DNA of 64,000 nt from Marinobacter oulmenensis (GCF_014201735.1 NZ_JACHFE010000001.1:372001-436000), one strand, 5' to 3'; shown: positions 17,210 to 29,900, numbered from the stretch's first letter. Notes: generated by a model not told the origin, from the letters alone. A program made the numbers and translations.

Positions 17210-17542
17210 TCAGTAGGCCGGGGTCTCTTCCAGCAGCTTGGCCTCGTGGCCGGTGTACTGGTCATCGTCATAGTTGATGACGATCCGCTGCTCCTCGATG
17301 TCACCGCCCCGGCGCTGGAAAGTGTACACGTAGTAGTCCCGGGTTGGGTCAATCGGATCGATGGTCAGCGGTGTCCCGAGGATGGCGTGTACCTGGCTTC
17401 TGGGCATGCCTTCGGACAGTTGGCCAAGTTCTTCATCGGTGACGATGTTTCCCTGCTGGACATTGATCTTGTAGACGCCCGGGAACGCGCAGCCGGCCAA
17501 GGATAAAATACTAATAAGAACGATAGCGGTGAGCTTTTGCAT
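17210..17542 (-). CDS. bamE: Outer-membrane assembly lipoprotein BamE (SmpA/OmlA)
   Basis: A 110-residue lipoprotein. The signal peptide MQKLTAIVLISILSLAGC ends in a lipobox LAGC with Cys18, and the mature part has the SmpA/OmlA pattern INVQQGNIVTDEEL, a GMPRSQVHAILGTP helix and a YYVYTFQRRGG strand. BamE supports the BAM complex that folds barrel proteins in the outer membrane. The ATG at 17540-17542 is chosen because it gives the lipoprotein signal; a longer frame upstream is not signal-like. It is divergent to fur, as in many gammaproteobacteria. Confidence 0.93.
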   Translation of the reverse strand: MQKLTAIVLISILSLAGCAFPGVYKINVQQGNIVTDEELGQLSEGMPRSQVHAILGTPLTIDPIDPTRDYYVYTFQRRGGDIEEQRIVINYDDDQYTGHEAKLLEETPAY

Positions 17543-17664
17543 CGCCAGGGGAAATCCTCTATCTTGAAGTCGCCTGCGCGGGGCAGGAGTGAAACGGGTA
17601 CACCGTTGAACGGCGGCTTCATCATACCCGAAGCCGTAAGGCACACCAAAGAGTGAATGTTAAC

Positions 17665-18084
17665 ATGTCATCTGAAAACGCCGAATTACGAAAAGTCGGT
17701 TTGAAGGTTACTCTGCCCAGAGTGAAAATCTTCAATATTCTCGAAAACGCTAACGAGCACCATCTGAGTGCGGAGGACGTTTACAAGAAGCTGCTCGATC
17801 AGGGCGATGACGTGGGCCTGGCGACGGTCTACCGTGTATTGACCCAGTTCGAAGCGGCTGGACTGGTGCTGCGCCACAACTTTGAAGGCGGCCATGCCGT
17901 GTTTGAGATGGCGGGCGATGATCACCACGACCACATGGTCTGTACCCAGACGGGTGAGGTTGTCGAGTTTGTCGATGAGGTGATTGAAGAGCGCCAGAAG
18001 AAGATTGCCGAGGAGCATGGCTATGAGATCGTTGATCACAGCCTGATCCTCTATGTAAAGCCGGCAAGTGGCGACAAAAGCTGA
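17665..18084 (+). CDS. fur: Ferric uptake regulator
   Basis: A 139-residue iron-responsive repressor. The winged-helix part begins LRKVGLKVTLPRVKIFNIL; the dimer and metal region has GGHAVFEMAGDDHHDHMVC, the His-rich site. The second Cys of the CxxC pair seen in E. coli is replaced by Thr (VCTQTGEVVEF), as in the pseudomonad type, so it probably lacks the structural zinc site. The ATG at 17665 fits homologues better than the GTG at 17653. It would act on the Fur-like boxes found upstream of the siderophore genes in this window. Confidence 0.96.
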   Translation: MSSENAELRKVGLKVTLPRVKIFNILENANEHHLSAEDVYKKLLDQGDDVGLATVYRVLTQFEAAGLVLRHNFEGGHAVFEMAGDDHHDHMVCTQTGEVVEFVDEVIEERQKKIAEEHGYEIVDHSLILYVKPASGDKS

Positions 18085-18090
18085 CCGGTG

Positions 18091-18116
18091 AAAAAAAGGG
18101 CCGACAGCGTCGGCCC
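18091..18116 (-). terminator. Intrinsic terminator of recN
   Basis: GGGCCGAC / GTCGGCCC with the T run on the minus strand (AAAAAAA on plus at 18091-18097), between the convergent fur and recN genes. Confidence 0.85.
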
Positions 18117-18146
18117 TGAAAGCTCTCCACGAAGTAGAGAAGGGGT

Positions 18147-19826
18147 TCAGTGATGGGTGGCCTGGCCCTTGGTGTACATTTCCCGCGCATGGGCGATTGT
18201 GTGCTCCGTCATATCCATTCCACCCAGCATTCTTGCCACTTCGCTGATCCTTCCCTGATCATCCAGTGTCTCAATTCGTGAGTAAGTCGTTTCCGCTTCG
18301 GTAAACTTGCTGACAAACAGGTGCTGATGGGATTGCGCTGCCACCTGCGGCAGATGCGTTACGCACAGAACCTGTCCGTTTTCCCCGAGTGAGCGCAGCA
18401 GTCGACCAACCACTTCCGCCGTGCCGCCGCCGATGCCAACGTCCACTTCGTCAAAGACCAGGGTCGGGGTGGTGGACGTCTGGGCCACCACAACCTGGAT
18501 TGCCAGACTGATCCGGGACAGTTCGCCACCGGAGGCTACCTTGGCAAGTGGCCGGGCCGGTTGCCCGGGGTTCGCGCTGACCAGAAACTCGATGTCTTCC
18601 TGGCCATGGGGTGCCGGCTCACCGTCATCGTTACGGTTGAGGTGAGTAACGAACTGCACGGACGGCATGCTCAGCTGCGCCAGTTCCTCGGCGATGCGCT
18701 GGTCCAGTTCCGCCGCTGCCCGCTGGCGTTTGTCGGTCAGCTCGCTGGCCAGGGTGTCAAAACGTGCCTGCTGTTCTGCCAGTTCCGCTTCCAGTTGCTC
18801 CAGGCTGCCGGCCCCGCCGTCCAGCTCCGCCAGTTCCGCAGCCAGGCGCTGATGGAATTCAGGCAGCTCTTCCGGGGTGATCCGGTGCTTCCGGGCCATC
18901 TGGTAGATGCTGCTCAGGCGGTCTTCCACTTCCGACAGTCGGGCCGGGTCTGCCTCGTAGTCGTCAACGAAGTGGCGGAGGTTGTCGCCGGCCTCCGAAA
19001 TCTGGATCTCCGCCTCGCTGAGCATCTGCAGCGTGTCGGCCAGGGCCGGCACTTCCACCGGCAGTTGTTCAAGCTGTTGCAGGGCCTGGCGCACCAGCCC
19101 AGCGGCGCTGGTCTCGTCTTCGGTGCATAACAGGGCAGCCTGGTGACTGCTGTGCAGCACGGCATCGGCCTGGCTCAGTTGCGCCTGTTCTTCTTCCAGT
19201 GCGGTTTGTTCGCCGTCCTCAAGGGCCAGGCGGTCCAGTTCTTCCACCTGATAACGCAGCAGTTGCAGCCGGGCTTCGGCTTCGTCGGCGTTCTGGCGGC
19301 GCTGATGCAGTTTCTGGCGGGTCTGGTTCCACGCGCGCCAGGCAGCGCCGGTGTCGGCAGCGAGGGATTCGCAACCGGCGAACTCATCCAGCAGCCGGCG
19401 GTGGGTGTCCTTGCGCAGCAGTGACTGGTGCTGATGCTGACTGTGGATGTCCATCAGGGTGCTACCCAGTTCTTTCAGCTGCGAAAGCGGGCAGGGCTGG
19501 CCGTTGATGAACGCCTTGGAGCGGCCTTCCTTGCTGATGGTTCGGCGCAGGATGCAATCCCTGCCGTCGTCCAGTTCGTGCTCTTCGAGCCATTCCCGGG
19601 CGTCGGGAATGCGGCCAATATCAAAACTGGCGGTGATGTCGGCCCGTTTGGCGCCATGGCGTACCGCGCCGGCGTCGGCTCGGCCGCCCATGGCCAGGCC
19701 CAGGGCGTCCAGTACGATGGATTTGCCGGCACCGGTCTCCCCGGTCAGGGCTGTCATGCCCTGCCTGAAGTTCAGTTCAACCCTTTCGGCAATGGCGTAG
19801 TTGGATACCGTGAGTTCTGTGAGCAT
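18147..19826 (-). CDS. recN: DNA repair protein RecN
   Basis: A 559-residue SMC-like ATPase of double-strand-break repair. It begins MLTELTVSNYAIAERVELNF, has Walker A GETGAGKS at 29-36, two long coiled-coil arms (about 150-380) and a C-terminal half with LAKVASGGELSRISLAIQ (signature) and TLVFDEVDVGIGG (Walker B). The length is normal. It is alone in its transcript, with its own terminator; no LexA box was identified in the upstream 200 bases by eye. Confidence 0.96.
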   Translation of the reverse strand: MLTELTVSNYAIAERVELNFRQGMTALTGETGAGKSIVLDALGLAMGGRADAGAVRHGAKRADITASFDIGRIPDAREWLEEHELDDGRDCILRRTISKEGRSKAFINGQPCPLSQLKELGSTLMDIHSQHQHQSLLRKDTHRRLLDEFAGCESLAADTGAAWRAWNQTRQKLHQRRQNADEAEARLQLLRYQVEELDRLALEDGEQTALEEEQAQLSQADAVLHSSHQAALLCTEDETSAAGLVRQALQQLEQLPVEVPALADTLQMLSEAEIQISEAGDNLRHFVDDYEADPARLSEVEDRLSSIYQMARKHRITPEELPEFHQRLAAELAELDGGAGSLEQLEAELAEQQARFDTLASELTDKRQRAAAELDQRIAEELAQLSMPSVQFVTHLNRNDDGEPAPHGQEDIEFLVSANPGQPARPLAKVASGGELSRISLAIQVVVAQTSTTPTLVFDEVDVGIGGGTAEVVGRLLRSLGENGQVLCVTHLPQVAAQSHQHLFVSKFTEAETTYSRIETLDDQGRISEVARMLGGMDMTEHTIAHAREMYTKGQATHH

Positions 19827-19944
19827 GCCGTGACCTCCGCTCGGTGATACTGTTCGTTCATACAGTGACTGTGAATATATACAGGGTTTTTCCGGTTTGC
19901 AAATGTGGGAAAGGTGAAAATTTCATCGATTGCCCTTAAAGGCG

Positions 19945-19972
19945 GTTGAAACCGCTGAGCAGGGCCCCATAT
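19945..19972 (+). promoter_or_regulatory. Sigma-32-type heat-shock promoter of grpE
   Basis: GTTGAAA at 19945-19951, a 13-base spacer and CCCCATAT at 19965-19972 match the sigma-32 consensus (CTTGAAA, 13-14 bases, CCCCATnT) at all but one of the defined positions. It lies 93 bases before the grpE start. Confidence 0.75.
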
Positions 19973-20065
19973 CCGTTCGCAAAGCCAGTTTTCCTGCCGC
20001 AGACAGGCGGGTTCATTTAGCCGAGCGCCCGAATGGGCCGTGAGAAACAGGTATCAGGAGTTGTC

Positions 20066-20671
20066 ATGAGTGCTGACGAAAAGCGCAACGAGCAGGTAGA
20101 GGAAGAGCAGAACGAGGCGGTAGAGCCGGAAGCGGAAGCGCAGGCTGCTGCCGAGGAAGAGGTTTCTGCAGGCGAAGGCTCCGAAGTCGAGGCGCTGCAG
20201 GCCAAGCTTCAGGAGTACCAGGAGCAGGCGCTGCGTGCCCAGGCAGAGATGCAGAACGTGCGTCGCCGCGCGGAGATTGATGTGGAGAAAGCCCACAAGT
20301 TCGCGCTGGAAAAGTTCGTCAAGGAGCTGCTGCCGGTTGCTGACAGCCTGGAAAAGGCGGTCGAAAGCACCGAAGGGCAGGAGGAGTCCGGCGAGCTGGT
20401 GGCGTCCATCCGTGAGGGTGTCGAAATGACGCTCAACCTGTTTATGAACAGCCTGGGCAAGTTCAATGTCGAGCAGGTGAATCCGGTAGGTGAGCCGTTT
20501 GATCCCCAGCAGCACGAAGCGATGTCCATGGTGCCGGCGCCGGATGCTGAGCCCAACACCGTGGTGAACGTGGTGCAGAAAGGCTACCTGCTGAACGGCC
20601 GAGTGGTTCGTCCGGCCATGGTGATTGTCTCGAAGGCGGAAGAGTCGCCAAAAATCGACGAGCAGGCTTGA
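20066..20671 (+). CDS. grpE: Nucleotide exchange factor GrpE
   Basis: A 201-residue GrpE. An acidic N-terminal tail (about 45 residues, very Glu-rich) leads into the long dimer helix with [16 protein letters not shown], then the four-helix region [15 protein letters not shown] and the C-terminal beta wing with [19 protein letters not shown]. It releases ADP from DnaK, encoded next. The ATG at 20066 follows AGGAG and is preferred over an upstream GTG-type start. A sigma-32-like promoter lies upstream. Confidence 0.96.
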   Translation: MSADEKRNEQVEEEQNEAVEPEAEAQAAAEEEVSAGEGSEVEALQAKLQEYQEQALRAQAEMQNVRRRAEIDVEKAHKFALEKFVKELLPVADSLEKAVESTEGQEESGELVASIREGVEMTLNLFMNSLGKFNVEQVNPVGEPFDPQQHEAMSMVPAPDAEPNTVVNVVQKGYLLNGRVVRPAMVIVSKAEESPKIDEQA

Positions 20672-20694
20672 AAAGTCAGTTCAAGCGCCAATAT
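20667..20694 (+). promoter_or_regulatory. Possible second sigma-32-like promoter for dnaK
   Basis: CTTGAAA at 20667-20673, overlapping the end of grpE, is followed after 13 bases by GCCAATAT. The -35 is perfect and the -10 is a partial match to CCCCATnT. Confidence 0.4.
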
Positions 20695-20762
20695 ACCGAG
20701 TTAACAGTCAAAACCGGAATTAAAGCCACCGGAACCGTATTAAGAAGAGTTGGAGTGATTCG

Positions 20763-22685
20763 ATGAGCAAAATTATTGGTATCGACCTGGGAACCACAAA
20801 CTCCTGTGTTGCCATCATGGATGGTGACAAGGTCAAGGTTATTGAAAACGCAGAGGGTGATCGCACAACCCCGTCCATCATTGCCTACACCGATGATGGT
20901 GAGACTCTGGTTGGTCAGTCTGCCAAGCGCCAGGCCGTTACCAACCCGGCGAACACCCTGTACGCCATCAAGCGTCTGATTGGTCGCCGCTTTGAAGACG
21001 ACGTGGTCCAGAAGGACATCAAGATGGTGCCTTACACCATCGCCAAGGCGGACAACGGCGACGCATGGGTTGAGGTGAAAGGCCAGAAGATGGCTCCGCC
21101 GCAGGTTTCTGCCGAAGTTCTGAAGAAAATGAAGAAAACGGCAGAAGACTACCTGGGCGAGAAGGTAACCGAAGCGGTTATCACCGTGCCGGCCTACTTC
21201 AACGATTCCCAGCGTCAGGCCACCAAGGACGCCGGCAAGATCGCCGGTCTGGAAGTCAAGCGCATTATCAACGAGCCGACCGCTGCTGCTCTGGCCTATG
21301 GCCTGGACAAGAAGAGCGGTGACCGTACCGTGGCCGTATACGACCTGGGCGGTGGTACCTTCGACCTGTCCATCATCGAGATCGCCGATGTAGACGGTGA
21401 GCACCAGTTCGAAGTGCTGGCGACTAATGGCGACACCTTCCTGGGCGGTGAGGACTTCGACCTGAAAATCATCGAGTACCTCGCAGACCAGTTCAAGAAG
21501 GACAGCGGCATCGACCTGCGTGGCGATTCCCTGGCCATGCAGCGCCTGAAAGAAGCCGCCGAGAAAGCGAAGATCGAGCTGTCCAGCAGCCAGCAGACCG
21601 ATGTGAACCTGCCGTACATCACGGCGGATCAGAGCGGTCCGAAGCACATGAACGTGAAGCTGACCCGGGCCAAGCTGGAATCGCTGGTTGAAGATCTGGT
21701 TACCCGCAGTCTCGAGCCGTGTAAGGTTGCCCTGCAGGATGCCGGCATGAAATCCGGTGAAATCGACGAAGTCATTCTGGTGGGCGGTCAGACCCGTATG
21801 CCGCTGGTTCAGGAGAAGGTAAAAGCGTTCTTCGACAAAGAGCCGCGCAAAGACGTGAACCCGGATGAAGCCGTTGCCATGGGTGCTGCCATCCAGGGCG
21901 CCGTACTGGCCGGTGACGTGAAAGACGTACTGCTGCTGGACGTGACTCCGCTGACCCTGGGCATCGAAACCATGGGTGGTGTTGCGACTCCGCTGATCGA
22001 GAAGAACACCACGATCCCGACCAAGAAGTCGCAGACCTTCTCTACCGCGGAAGACAACCAGACAGCCGTGACCATTCACGTGGTCCAGGGTGAGCGCAAG
22101 CAGGCGAACCAGAACAAGTCTCTGGGCCGCTTCGACCTGGCCGACATTCCGCCGGCACAGCGTGGCGTACCGCAGATCGAAGTCACCTTTGACATCGACG
22201 CCAACGGTATCCTGAACGTGTCTGCGAAAGACAAGGCGACTGGCAAAGAGCAGTCCATCGTGATCAAGGCCTCTTCCGGTCTGAACGACGATGAAATCGA
22301 GAAGATGGTTCAGGACGCGGAAGCCAACGCCGAAGAGGACCGCAAGTTCGAGGAACTGGTCCAGGCCCGCAACCAGGGTGATGCCATGGTTCACGCCGTG
22401 CGCAAGACCCTGAGCGAAGCCGGCGACAAGGTCAGCGACAGCGAGAAAGAGTCCATCGAAGCTTCCATCAAAGAGCTCGAGGAAGCTCTGGAAGGCTCTG
22501 ACAAGGAAGACATCGAGGCCAAGACCCAGAAGCTGACAGAGGTGTCTTCCGAGCTGGCCCAGAAGATGTACGCGGAGCAGGGTGAACAGGCGGCTGAAGG
22601 GCAGGAAGGTGCCCAGTCACAGCAGAGCGCTGATGACGCCGTTGACGCCGAGTTCGAAGAAGTCAAAGACGACGACAAGAAGTAA
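20763..22685 (+). CDS. dnaK: Molecular chaperone DnaK (Hsp70)
   Basis: A 640-residue Hsp70. The ATPase domain opens with [14 protein letters not shown] and carries [13 protein letters not shown] and the [14 protein letters not shown] block; the linker VLLLDVTPL leads to the substrate domain (about 390-510), followed by the helical lid and a Gln- and acid-rich tail ending in [11 protein letters not shown]. Length and every motif are standard. It works with GrpE upstream and DnaJ downstream in folding and the heat-shock feedback on sigma-32. The start has a GGAG ribosome site, and an intrinsic terminator separates it from dnaJ. Confidence 0.98.
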   Translation: MSKIIGIDLGTTNSCVAIMDGDKVKVIENAEGDRTTPSIIAYTDDGETLVGQSAKRQAVTNPANTLYAIKRLIGRRFEDDVVQKDIKMVPYTIAKADNGDAWVEVKGQKMAPPQVSAEVLKKMKKTAEDYLGEKVTEAVITVPAYFNDSQRQATKDAGKIAGLEVKRIINEPTAAALAYGLDKKSGDRTVAVYDLGGGTFDLSIIEIADVDGEHQFEVLATNGDTFLGGEDFDLKIIEYLADQFKKDSGIDLRGDSLAMQRLKEAAEKAKIELSSSQQTDVNLPYITADQSGPKHMNVKLTRAKLESLVEDLVTRSLEPCKVALQDAGMKSGEIDEVILVGGQTRMPLVQEKVKAFFDKEPRKDVNPDEAVAMGAAIQGAVLAGDVKDVLLLDVTPLTLGIETMGGVATPLIEKNTTIPTKKSQTFSTAEDNQTAVTIHVVQGERKQANQNKSLGRFDLADIPPAQRGVPQIEVTFDIDANGILNVSAKDKATGKEQSIVIKASSGLNDDEIEKMVQDAEANAEEDRKFEELVQARNQGDAMVHAVRKTLSEAGDKVSDSEKESIEASIKELEEALEGSDKEDIEAKTQKLTEVSSELAQKMYAEQGEQAAEGQEGAQSQQSADDAVDAEFEEVKDDDKK

Positions 22686-22708
22686 TCCGAGGTACATCAG
22701 GCAACTGG

Positions 22709-22735
22709 AAAAACGCGGGCTGGTCCCGCGTTTTT
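22709..22735 (+). terminator. Intrinsic terminator between dnaK and dnaJ
   Basis: AAAAACGCGGG / CCCGCGTTTTT with a 5-base loop; likely reduces dnaJ expression relative to dnaK. Confidence 0.8.
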
Positions 22736-22762
22736 CCTCGTTGTAAAACAAGGTTCTGAAGC

Positions 22763-24708
<1,946 letters not shown>

Positions 24709-24788
24709 GGTAAGCTCGTAGCGGTTTTCGGAAGGGAGACCCGAAACTTCGGCCGGACTGGTGCCAAGAAGTACGGGGCAAATCCCCG

Positions 24789-24817
24789 TGGACAAAAATC
24801 GTCGGATTTCTTACAAT
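24789..24817 (+). promoter_or_regulatory. Sigma-70 promoter of carAB
   Basis: TGGACA (24789-24794), 17 bases, TACAAT (24812-24817): one mismatch in each hexamer. The expected start of the RNA is near 24824, so the terminator at 24858-24899 lies inside the carA leader. Confidence 0.65.
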
Positions 24818-24857
24818 AAGGCGATTTGACTGCACCAAGCGTACCATCTAGAAGTTT

Positions 24858-24899
24858 ATGAAAAGCGGGACCGAGTTCAAAGCTCAGTCTCGCTTTTTT
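24858..24899 (+). terminator. Terminator in the carA leader, probable attenuator
   Basis: AAAAGCGGGAC pairs with GTCTCGCTTTT (one G:T pair) and is followed by six T. An inner GAG..CTC pairing extends the stem. It lies downstream of the carAB promoter and upstream of carA, so it can only control read-through into carAB. Confidence 0.6.
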
Positions 24900-24908
24900 G
24901 CAACCTGA
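24858..24908 (+). CDS. Possible 16-codon leader peptide over the attenuator
   Basis: An ATG at 24858 opens a 16-codon frame (MKSGTEFKAQSRFFAT) ending in TGA at 24906-24908. It spans the whole terminator hairpin and its T run, so a ribosome close behind RNA polymerase would prevent the hairpin. This is the layout of the pyrBI leader of E. coli, where low UTP slows polymerase and relieves termination. There is only a weak ribosome site (AGAAG) before the ATG, and the peptide may be coincidental. Confidence 0.35.
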   Translation: MKSGTEFKAQSRFFAT

Positions 24909-24967
24909 GTATGCGCTTGCGTTCCTGTTCGTGACGAACTTACCGCCACTCGATGAGGATACAAGCC

Positions 24968-26101
24968 TTGAGCACACCAGCAATCCTTGCACTCGCAGAC
25001 GGAAGCCTCTTCTACGGCACCGCCATCGGCGCAGACGGAGAAACCAGCGGCGAAGTCGTGTTCAACACCGCTATGACCGGTTATCAGGAAATCCTGACCG
25101 ACCCGTCCTACTCCCGCCAGATTGTCACCCTGACGTATCCCCACATTGGCAACACCGGTGTCAACAAGGAAGATGTGGAATCCGATCGTGTCCAGGCCGC
25201 TGGCCTGATCATCCGCGACCTGCCGTTGCTGGCCAGTAACTGGCGTAACGAGCAGACTCTTGATGACTACCTGCGCAGCAACAACGTGGTTGGCATCGCG
25301 GACATCGACACCCGCCGCCTGACCCGTATCCTGCGCGACAAGGGCTCCCAGAACGGCGCCATCGTGGCTGGTGAGGATGCCAGTGCCGAGAAAGCGCTGG
25401 AACTGGCCAAGGCCTTCCCCGGCCTCAAGGGCATGGACCTGGCCAAAGAGGTCACCTGCACCGAAAGCTACCAGTGGAGCCAGTCAGAGTGGACCCTGAA
25501 CGGCGGTGGCTACGGTGAGCGTACCGAATCCAGGTTCCGGGTGGTCGCCTGGGATTACGGCGTCAAGTACAACATCCTGCGGATGCTGGCCGAGCGCGGC
25601 TGCGACATCACCGTGGTGCCGGCCAAAACCCCGGCTTCGGAAGTGCTGGCAATGAATCCGGATGGCATTTTCCTGTCCAACGGCCCGGGGGATCCCGAGC
25701 CCTGCGATTACGCCATCAACGCCATCAAAGAAGTGCTGGAAACCGACACCCCGGTGTTCGGCATCTGCCTGGGGCACCAGTTGCTGGCCCTGGCCAGTGG
25801 CGCCAAGTCCGTCAAGATGGGCCATGGCCACCACGGCGCCAACCATCCGGTGCAGGACATCGCCAAAGGCACGGTGATGATTACCAGCCAGAACCACGGG
25901 TTTGCGGTGGACGAGGCGAGCCTGCCGGATAATCTGCAAGCGACGCACAAGTCGCTGTTTGACGGCACCCTGCAGGGTATCCGCAGGACCGATAAGCCGG
26001 CTTACAGCTTCCAGGGACACCCGGAAGCGAGCCCCGGTCCCCACGACGTGGCACCGCTGTTTGATGAGTTTATCCAGTTGATGGAACAGCGATCCGCCTG
26101 A
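24968..26101 (+). CDS. carA: Carbamoyl-phosphate synthase, small (glutaminase) subunit
   Basis: A 377-residue glutamine amidotransferase subunit that supplies ammonia to CarB for carbamoyl phosphate, the shared precursor of arginine and pyrimidines. The N-terminus reads [16 protein letters not shown]; the class I amidotransferase domain has GPGDPEPC, the nucleophile elbow [10 protein letters not shown] and the catalytic His-Glu in [14 protein letters not shown] prefer the TTG at 24968, spaced 8 bases from AGGA and agreeing with homologues; an ATG at 24953 adds five residues. A promoter plus likely attenuator lies upstream. Confidence 0.96.
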   Translation: MSTPAILALADGSLFYGTAIGADGETSGEVVFNTAMTGYQEILTDPSYSRQIVTLTYPHIGNTGVNKEDVESDRVQAAGLIIRDLPLLASNWRNEQTLDDYLRSNNVVGIADIDTRRLTRILRDKGSQNGAIVAGEDASAEKALELAKAFPGLKGMDLAKEVTCTESYQWSQSEWTLNGGGYGERTESRFRVVAWDYGVKYNILRMLAERGCDITVVPAKTPASEVLAMNPDGIFLSNGPGDPEPCDYAINAIKEVLETDTPVFGICLGHQLLALASGAKSVKMGHGHHGANHPVQDIAKGTVMITSQNHGFAVDEASLPDNLQATHKSLFDGTLQGIRRTDKPAYSFQGHPEASPGPHDVAPLFDEFIQLMEQRSA

Positions 26102-26182
26102 GGCGGTTCGTTCACGGATAACTCACTGGCGCCGCGTTTTGCGCTGCAAGAATTCAAAAGTTGCTGACAGGTTTACCAAGAC

Positions 26183-29100
26183 ATGCCAAAACGTACCGAC
26201 ATCAAAAGCATCCTGATCCTGGGCGCCGGCCCCATCGTGATCGGGCAGGCGTGCGAATTCGACTACTCCGGGGCGCAGGCGTGTAAAGCCCTGCGCGAAG
26301 AGGGTTACCGGGTGATTCTGGTGAACTCCAACCCGGCCACCATTATGACCGACCCGGTCATGGCCGATGCCACCTACATCGAGCCGATTACCTGGAAAAC
26401 CGTCGAAAAGATCATTGAGAAGGAGCAGCCGGATGCGCTGCTGCCGACCATGGGCGGGCAGACCGCGCTGAACTGCGCGCTGGATCTGGAAAAGTTCGGC
26501 ATTCTGAAAAAACACGGTGTTGAGATGATCGGCGCCAACGCCGACACCATCGACAAGGCCGAGGACCGGGATCGTTTCGACAAGGCCATGAGGAAAATCG
26601 GCATGGAGTGCCCGCGCGCCTCTATTGCCCATTCCATGGACGAAGCCTGGACAGTGGCCGAAGACATCGGTTTCCCCTGCATCATTCGCCCGTCCTTCAC
26701 CATGGGCGGCTCTGGTGGCGGGATCGCCTACAACCGGGACGAGTTTGAAGAGATCTGTCAGCGCGGGTTGGACCTGTCGCCCACCAACGAGCTGCTGATC
26801 GACGAGTCCCTGATCGGCTGGAAAGAGTATGAGATGGAGGTTGTCCGCGACAAGAACGACAACTGCATCATCGTCTGCTCGATTGAAAACTTCGACCCCA
26901 TGGGTGTGCACACCGGTGACTCCATCACCGTGGCGCCGGCCCAGACCCTGACCGACAAGGAATACCAGATCATGCGGAACGCCTCGCTGGCGGTCCTGCG
27001 TGAGATCGGCGTGGAAACCGGCGGCTCCAACGTCCAGTTCGGCATCAACCCGGACACCGGCCGTATGGTGGTCATCGAGATGAACCCACGGGTGTCCCGG
27101 TCCTCGGCCCTGGCGTCCAAAGCCACCGGCTTCCCGATTGCCAAGGTGGCGGCCAAGCTGGCCGTGGGTTACACCCTGGACGAGCTGAACAACGAAATCA
27201 CCGGTGGTGTCACTCCGGCCTCGTTCGAGCCCAGCATCGATTACGTGGTCACCAAGATTCCCCGGTTCACCTTCGAGAAGTTCCCGCAGGCGGATGCGCG
27301 CCTGACCACCCAGATGAAATCCGTGGGCGAGGTCATGGCCATTGGCCGGACCTTCCAGGAATCCCTGCAGAAAGCGCTGCGTGGCCTGGAAGTGGGTTCC
27401 GAAGGGCTGGATGAAAAGCTTGAAGACCTGGACACCGAAGATGCCCGGGAAACCCTCAACCGGGAAATGAGCATTCCCGGCGCGGACCGTATCTGGTACC
27501 TGGGCGATGCCTTCCGCTCCGGCATGAGCGTTGAGGACATCTTCCGTTACACCAAGATCGATCCCTGGTACCTGGTCCAGCTCGAAGATCTGATCCTCGA
27601 AGAGCAGATGCTCAAGAGCGCAGGCAAGGCCGACATCGACCAGAAGACCCTGTTCCGCCTCAAGCGCAAGGGCTTCTCGGATGCCCGCCTGGCCAAGCTG
27701 CTGGGTATTTCCGAAGTCAGCCTGCGCAAGCTGCGCCACGACCTGGGTATCCGCCCGGTCTACAAGCGTGTGGACACCTGTGCCGCTGAATTCGCCTCTG
27801 ATACCGCCTACATGTACTCCACCTATGAGGAAGAGTGCGAGGCAGACGTTAGTGACCGCGACAAGATTGTCGTTATCGGCGGCGGTCCGAACCGGATTGG
27901 CCAGGGCATCGAGTTTGACTACTGCTGTGTGCATGCGTCCCTGGCGATGCGGGAGGATGGCTACGAGACCATCATGATCAACTGCAACCCGGAGACCGTG
28001 TCCACGGATTACGACACTTCCGACCGGTTGTATTTCGAACCGATCACCCTGGAAGACGTGCTGGAGATCATCCATCTGGAACAGCCCAAGGGTGTGATCG
28101 TCCAGTACGGTGGCCAGACGCCGCTGAAACTGGCCCGTGGCCTGGAAGCGGCCGGCGTGCCGATCATCGGCACCACGCCGGATGCCATTGACCGCGCCGA
28201 GGACCGTGAGCGGTTCCAGCAGATGATCAACCGCCTGGGTCTGAAGCAGCCGGAAAACGCCACCGTGCGCAGTCACGAAGAGGGCATCCTGGCCGCTCGT
28301 GAAATCGGTTATCCGCTGGTGGTTCGCCCGTCCTACGTGCTGGGTGGCCGCGCCATGGAAATCGTCTATGACGAAACCGAGCTGGTCCGGTACATGCGCA
28401 ATGCCGTGCTGGTCTCCAACGACAGCCCGGTACTGCTGGATCACTTCCTCAATGCCGCCATCGAGGTGGACATCGACGCTATCTCTGACGGCACCGATGT
28501 GGTGATCGGCGGTATCATGCAGCACATTGAGCAGGCCGGCGTGCACTCCGGTGATTCCGCCTGTTCCCTGCCGCCGTACACCCTGCCGAAGAGCGTTCAG
28601 GACGAGATGCGGGAGGCGGTCAAGAAGATGGCCATCGAGCTGGACGTCATCGGCCTGATGAACGTGCAGCTGGCCTGGCAGGACGGCGAGATCTACGTGA
28701 TCGAGGTGAACCCACGGGCATCCCGGACCGTGCCGTTCGTGTCCAAGGCGGTGGGTGTTTCCCTGGCGGCGGTTGCCGCCCGGGTGATGTCCGGCAAGAC
28801 GCTGAAAGAGCTCAACTTTACCCAGGAAATTGTGCCGGAGCACTACTCGGTGAAAGAGTCTGTGTTCCCGTTTAACAAGTTCCCGGCGGTGGATCCGATC
28901 CTCGGCCCGGAAATGAAATCCACGGGTGAGGTGATGGGCATCGGCGACAGCTTTGACGAGGCCTTTGCCAAGGCCGCGCTGGCTTCCGGTGAGCGGCTTC
29001 CGGATCAGGGTGTTGCGTTCATGTCGGTGCGCGATGTGGACAAGCCGGCGGCCGCCCGTGTCGCTCAGGACCTGATCGATGTGGGCTTCCGGATCATTGC

Positions 29101-29401
29101 CACCACCGGTACCGCCAAGGCGCTGGCTGACGCCGGTATCGAAGCCGAGCGGGTCAACAAGGTCCGCGAGGGGCGTCCGCACATTGTCGATGCCATCAAG
29201 AATGGCAAAGTGCAATTGATCATCAATACCACCGAGGGTCGCAAGGCGATTTCGGACTCGGCGCAGATCCGCCAGTCCGCCCTGCAGACCAAGGTAACCT
29301 ATACCACCACGCTGGCAGGGGGCGAAGCTTTCTGCCGGGCCATCCGCTTTGGTCCGGAACGCACCGTTCGCCGCCTCCAGGAACTACACGCAGGAAAGTA
29401 A
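26183..29401 (+). CDS. carB: Carbamoyl-phosphate synthase, large subunit
   Basis: A 1072-residue subunit made of two homologous ATP-grasp halves (about 1-550 and 551-940) and a C-terminal allosteric MGS-type domain. The first half begins [22 protein letters not shown] and the second has the parallel [21 protein letters not shown]. The final 130 residues carry [17 protein letters not shown], the domain that binds UMP and ornithine in E. coli. It forms the ammonia-tunnel complex with CarA. The length is standard. greA starts 4 bases after its stop. Confidence 0.98.
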   Translation: MPKRTDIKSILILGAGPIVIGQACEFDYSGAQACKALREEGYRVILVNSNPATIMTDPVMADATYIEPITWKTVEKIIEKEQPDALLPTMGGQTALNCALDLEKFGILKKHGVEMIGANADTIDKAEDRDRFDKAMRKIGMECPRASIAHSMDEAWTVAEDIGFPCIIRPSFTMGGSGGGIAYNRDEFEEICQRGLDLSPTNELLIDESLIGWKEYEMEVVRDKNDNCIIVCSIENFDPMGVHTGDSITVAPAQTLTDKEYQIMRNASLAVLREIGVETGGSNVQFGINPDTGRMVVIEMNPRVSRSSALASKATGFPIAKVAAKLAVGYTLDELNNEITGGVTPASFEPSIDYVVTKIPRFTFEKFPQADARLTTQMKSVGEVMAIGRTFQESLQKALRGLEVGSEGLDEKLEDLDTEDARETLNREMSIPGADRIWYLGDAFRSGMSVEDIFRYTKIDPWYLVQLEDLILEEQMLKSAGKADIDQKTLFRLKRKGFSDARLAKLLGISEVSLRKLRHDLGIRPVYKRVDTCAAEFASDTAYMYSTYEEECEADVSDRDKIVVIGGGPNRIGQGIEFDYCCVHASLAMREDGYETIMINCNPETVSTDYDTSDRLYFEPITLEDVLEIIHLEQPKGVIVQYGGQTPLKLARGLEAAGVPIIGTTPDAIDRAEDRERFQQMINRLGLKQPENATVRSHEEGILAAREIGYPLVVRPSYVLGGRAMEIVYDETELVRYMRNAVLVSNDSPVLLDHFLNAAIEVDIDAISDGTDVVIGGIMQHIEQAGVHSGDSACSLPPYTLPKSVQDEMREAVKKMAIELDVIGLMNVQLAWQDGEIYVIEVNPRASRTVPFVSKAVGVSLAAVAARVMSGKTLKELNFTQEIVPEHYSVKESVFPFNKFPAVDPILGPEMKSTGEVMGIGDSFDEAFAKAALASGERLPDQGVAFMSVRDVDKPAAARVAQDLIDVGFRIIATTGTAKALADAGIEAERVNKVREGRPHIVDAIKNGKVQLIINTTEGRKAISDSAQIRQSALQTKVTYTTTLAGGEAFCRAIRFGPERTVRRLQELHAGK

Positions 29402-29405
29402 TGCC

Positions 29406-29885
29406 ATGGCTGACAGAGTACCCATGACCACGGCGGGCGAAGCCCGCCTGCGCGAGGAGCTGCAGAAGCTCAAGTCCGAGGATCGTCCCCGGGTGATTGC
29501 GTCCATCGCCGAAGCCCGTGAACACGGCGATCTCAAGGAAAATGCGGAATACCATGCGGCTCGCGAGCAGCAGAGCTTCATTGAAGGTCGCATCCAGGAG
29601 ATTGAAGGCAAGCTGGCCTCCGCCCAGGTGATCGATGTGACCACCATGGAAAACACCGGTCGGGTGATTTTCGGCACCACCGTGCACCTGGTGAACATGG
29701 AAACCGACGAAGAGGTGAGTTACCAGATCGTGGGTGAGGACGAAGCCGATATCAAGCAAGGCAAGCTGTCGATCGCCTCTCCGATCGCCCGTGCCCTGGT
29801 CGGCAAGAACGAAGGGGACGTTGTTGCTGTGCGCATCCCCTCGGGTACCGTGGAGTATGAGATCGCTGAAGTTCAGTACATCTGA
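29406..29885 (+). CDS. greA: Transcription elongation factor GreA
   Basis: A 159-residue secondary-channel factor that rescues backtracked RNA polymerase. The N-terminal coiled coil has the acidic tip [16 protein letters not shown] with the key Asp-Leu-Lys-Glu-Asn, and the C-terminal FKBP-like domain starts near [13 protein letters not shown] and ends [11 protein letters not shown]. The ATG at 29406 matches GreA N-termini; a frame extending into carB is not conserved. It is closely coupled to carB and followed by a strong terminator. Confidence 0.97.
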   Translation: MADRVPMTTAGEARLREELQKLKSEDRPRVIASIAEAREHGDLKENAEYHAAREQQSFIEGRIQEIEGKLASAQVIDVTTMENTGRVIFGTTVHLVNMETDEEVSYQIVGEDEADIKQGKLSIASPIARALVGKNEGDVVAVRIPSGTVEYEIAEVQYI

Positions 29886-29900
29886 GGCGATAGCCGATAC

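Noticed and set aside
24772..24790. ACGGGG CAAAT CCCCGT hairpin after dapB as a terminator
   Set aside because: No T run follows and it overlaps the -35 of the carAB promoter; not enough to call.
24709..24967. The hairpin at 24858-24899 as the dapB terminator only
   Set aside because: A good promoter lies between dapB and the hairpin, so it belongs to the carA leader; it may also stop read-through from dapB.
26123..29215. A 1030-residue open frame on the minus strand
   Set aside because: It mirrors carB exactly and has the low-complexity His/Gly/Val composition of an antisense frame in GC-rich coding DNA.
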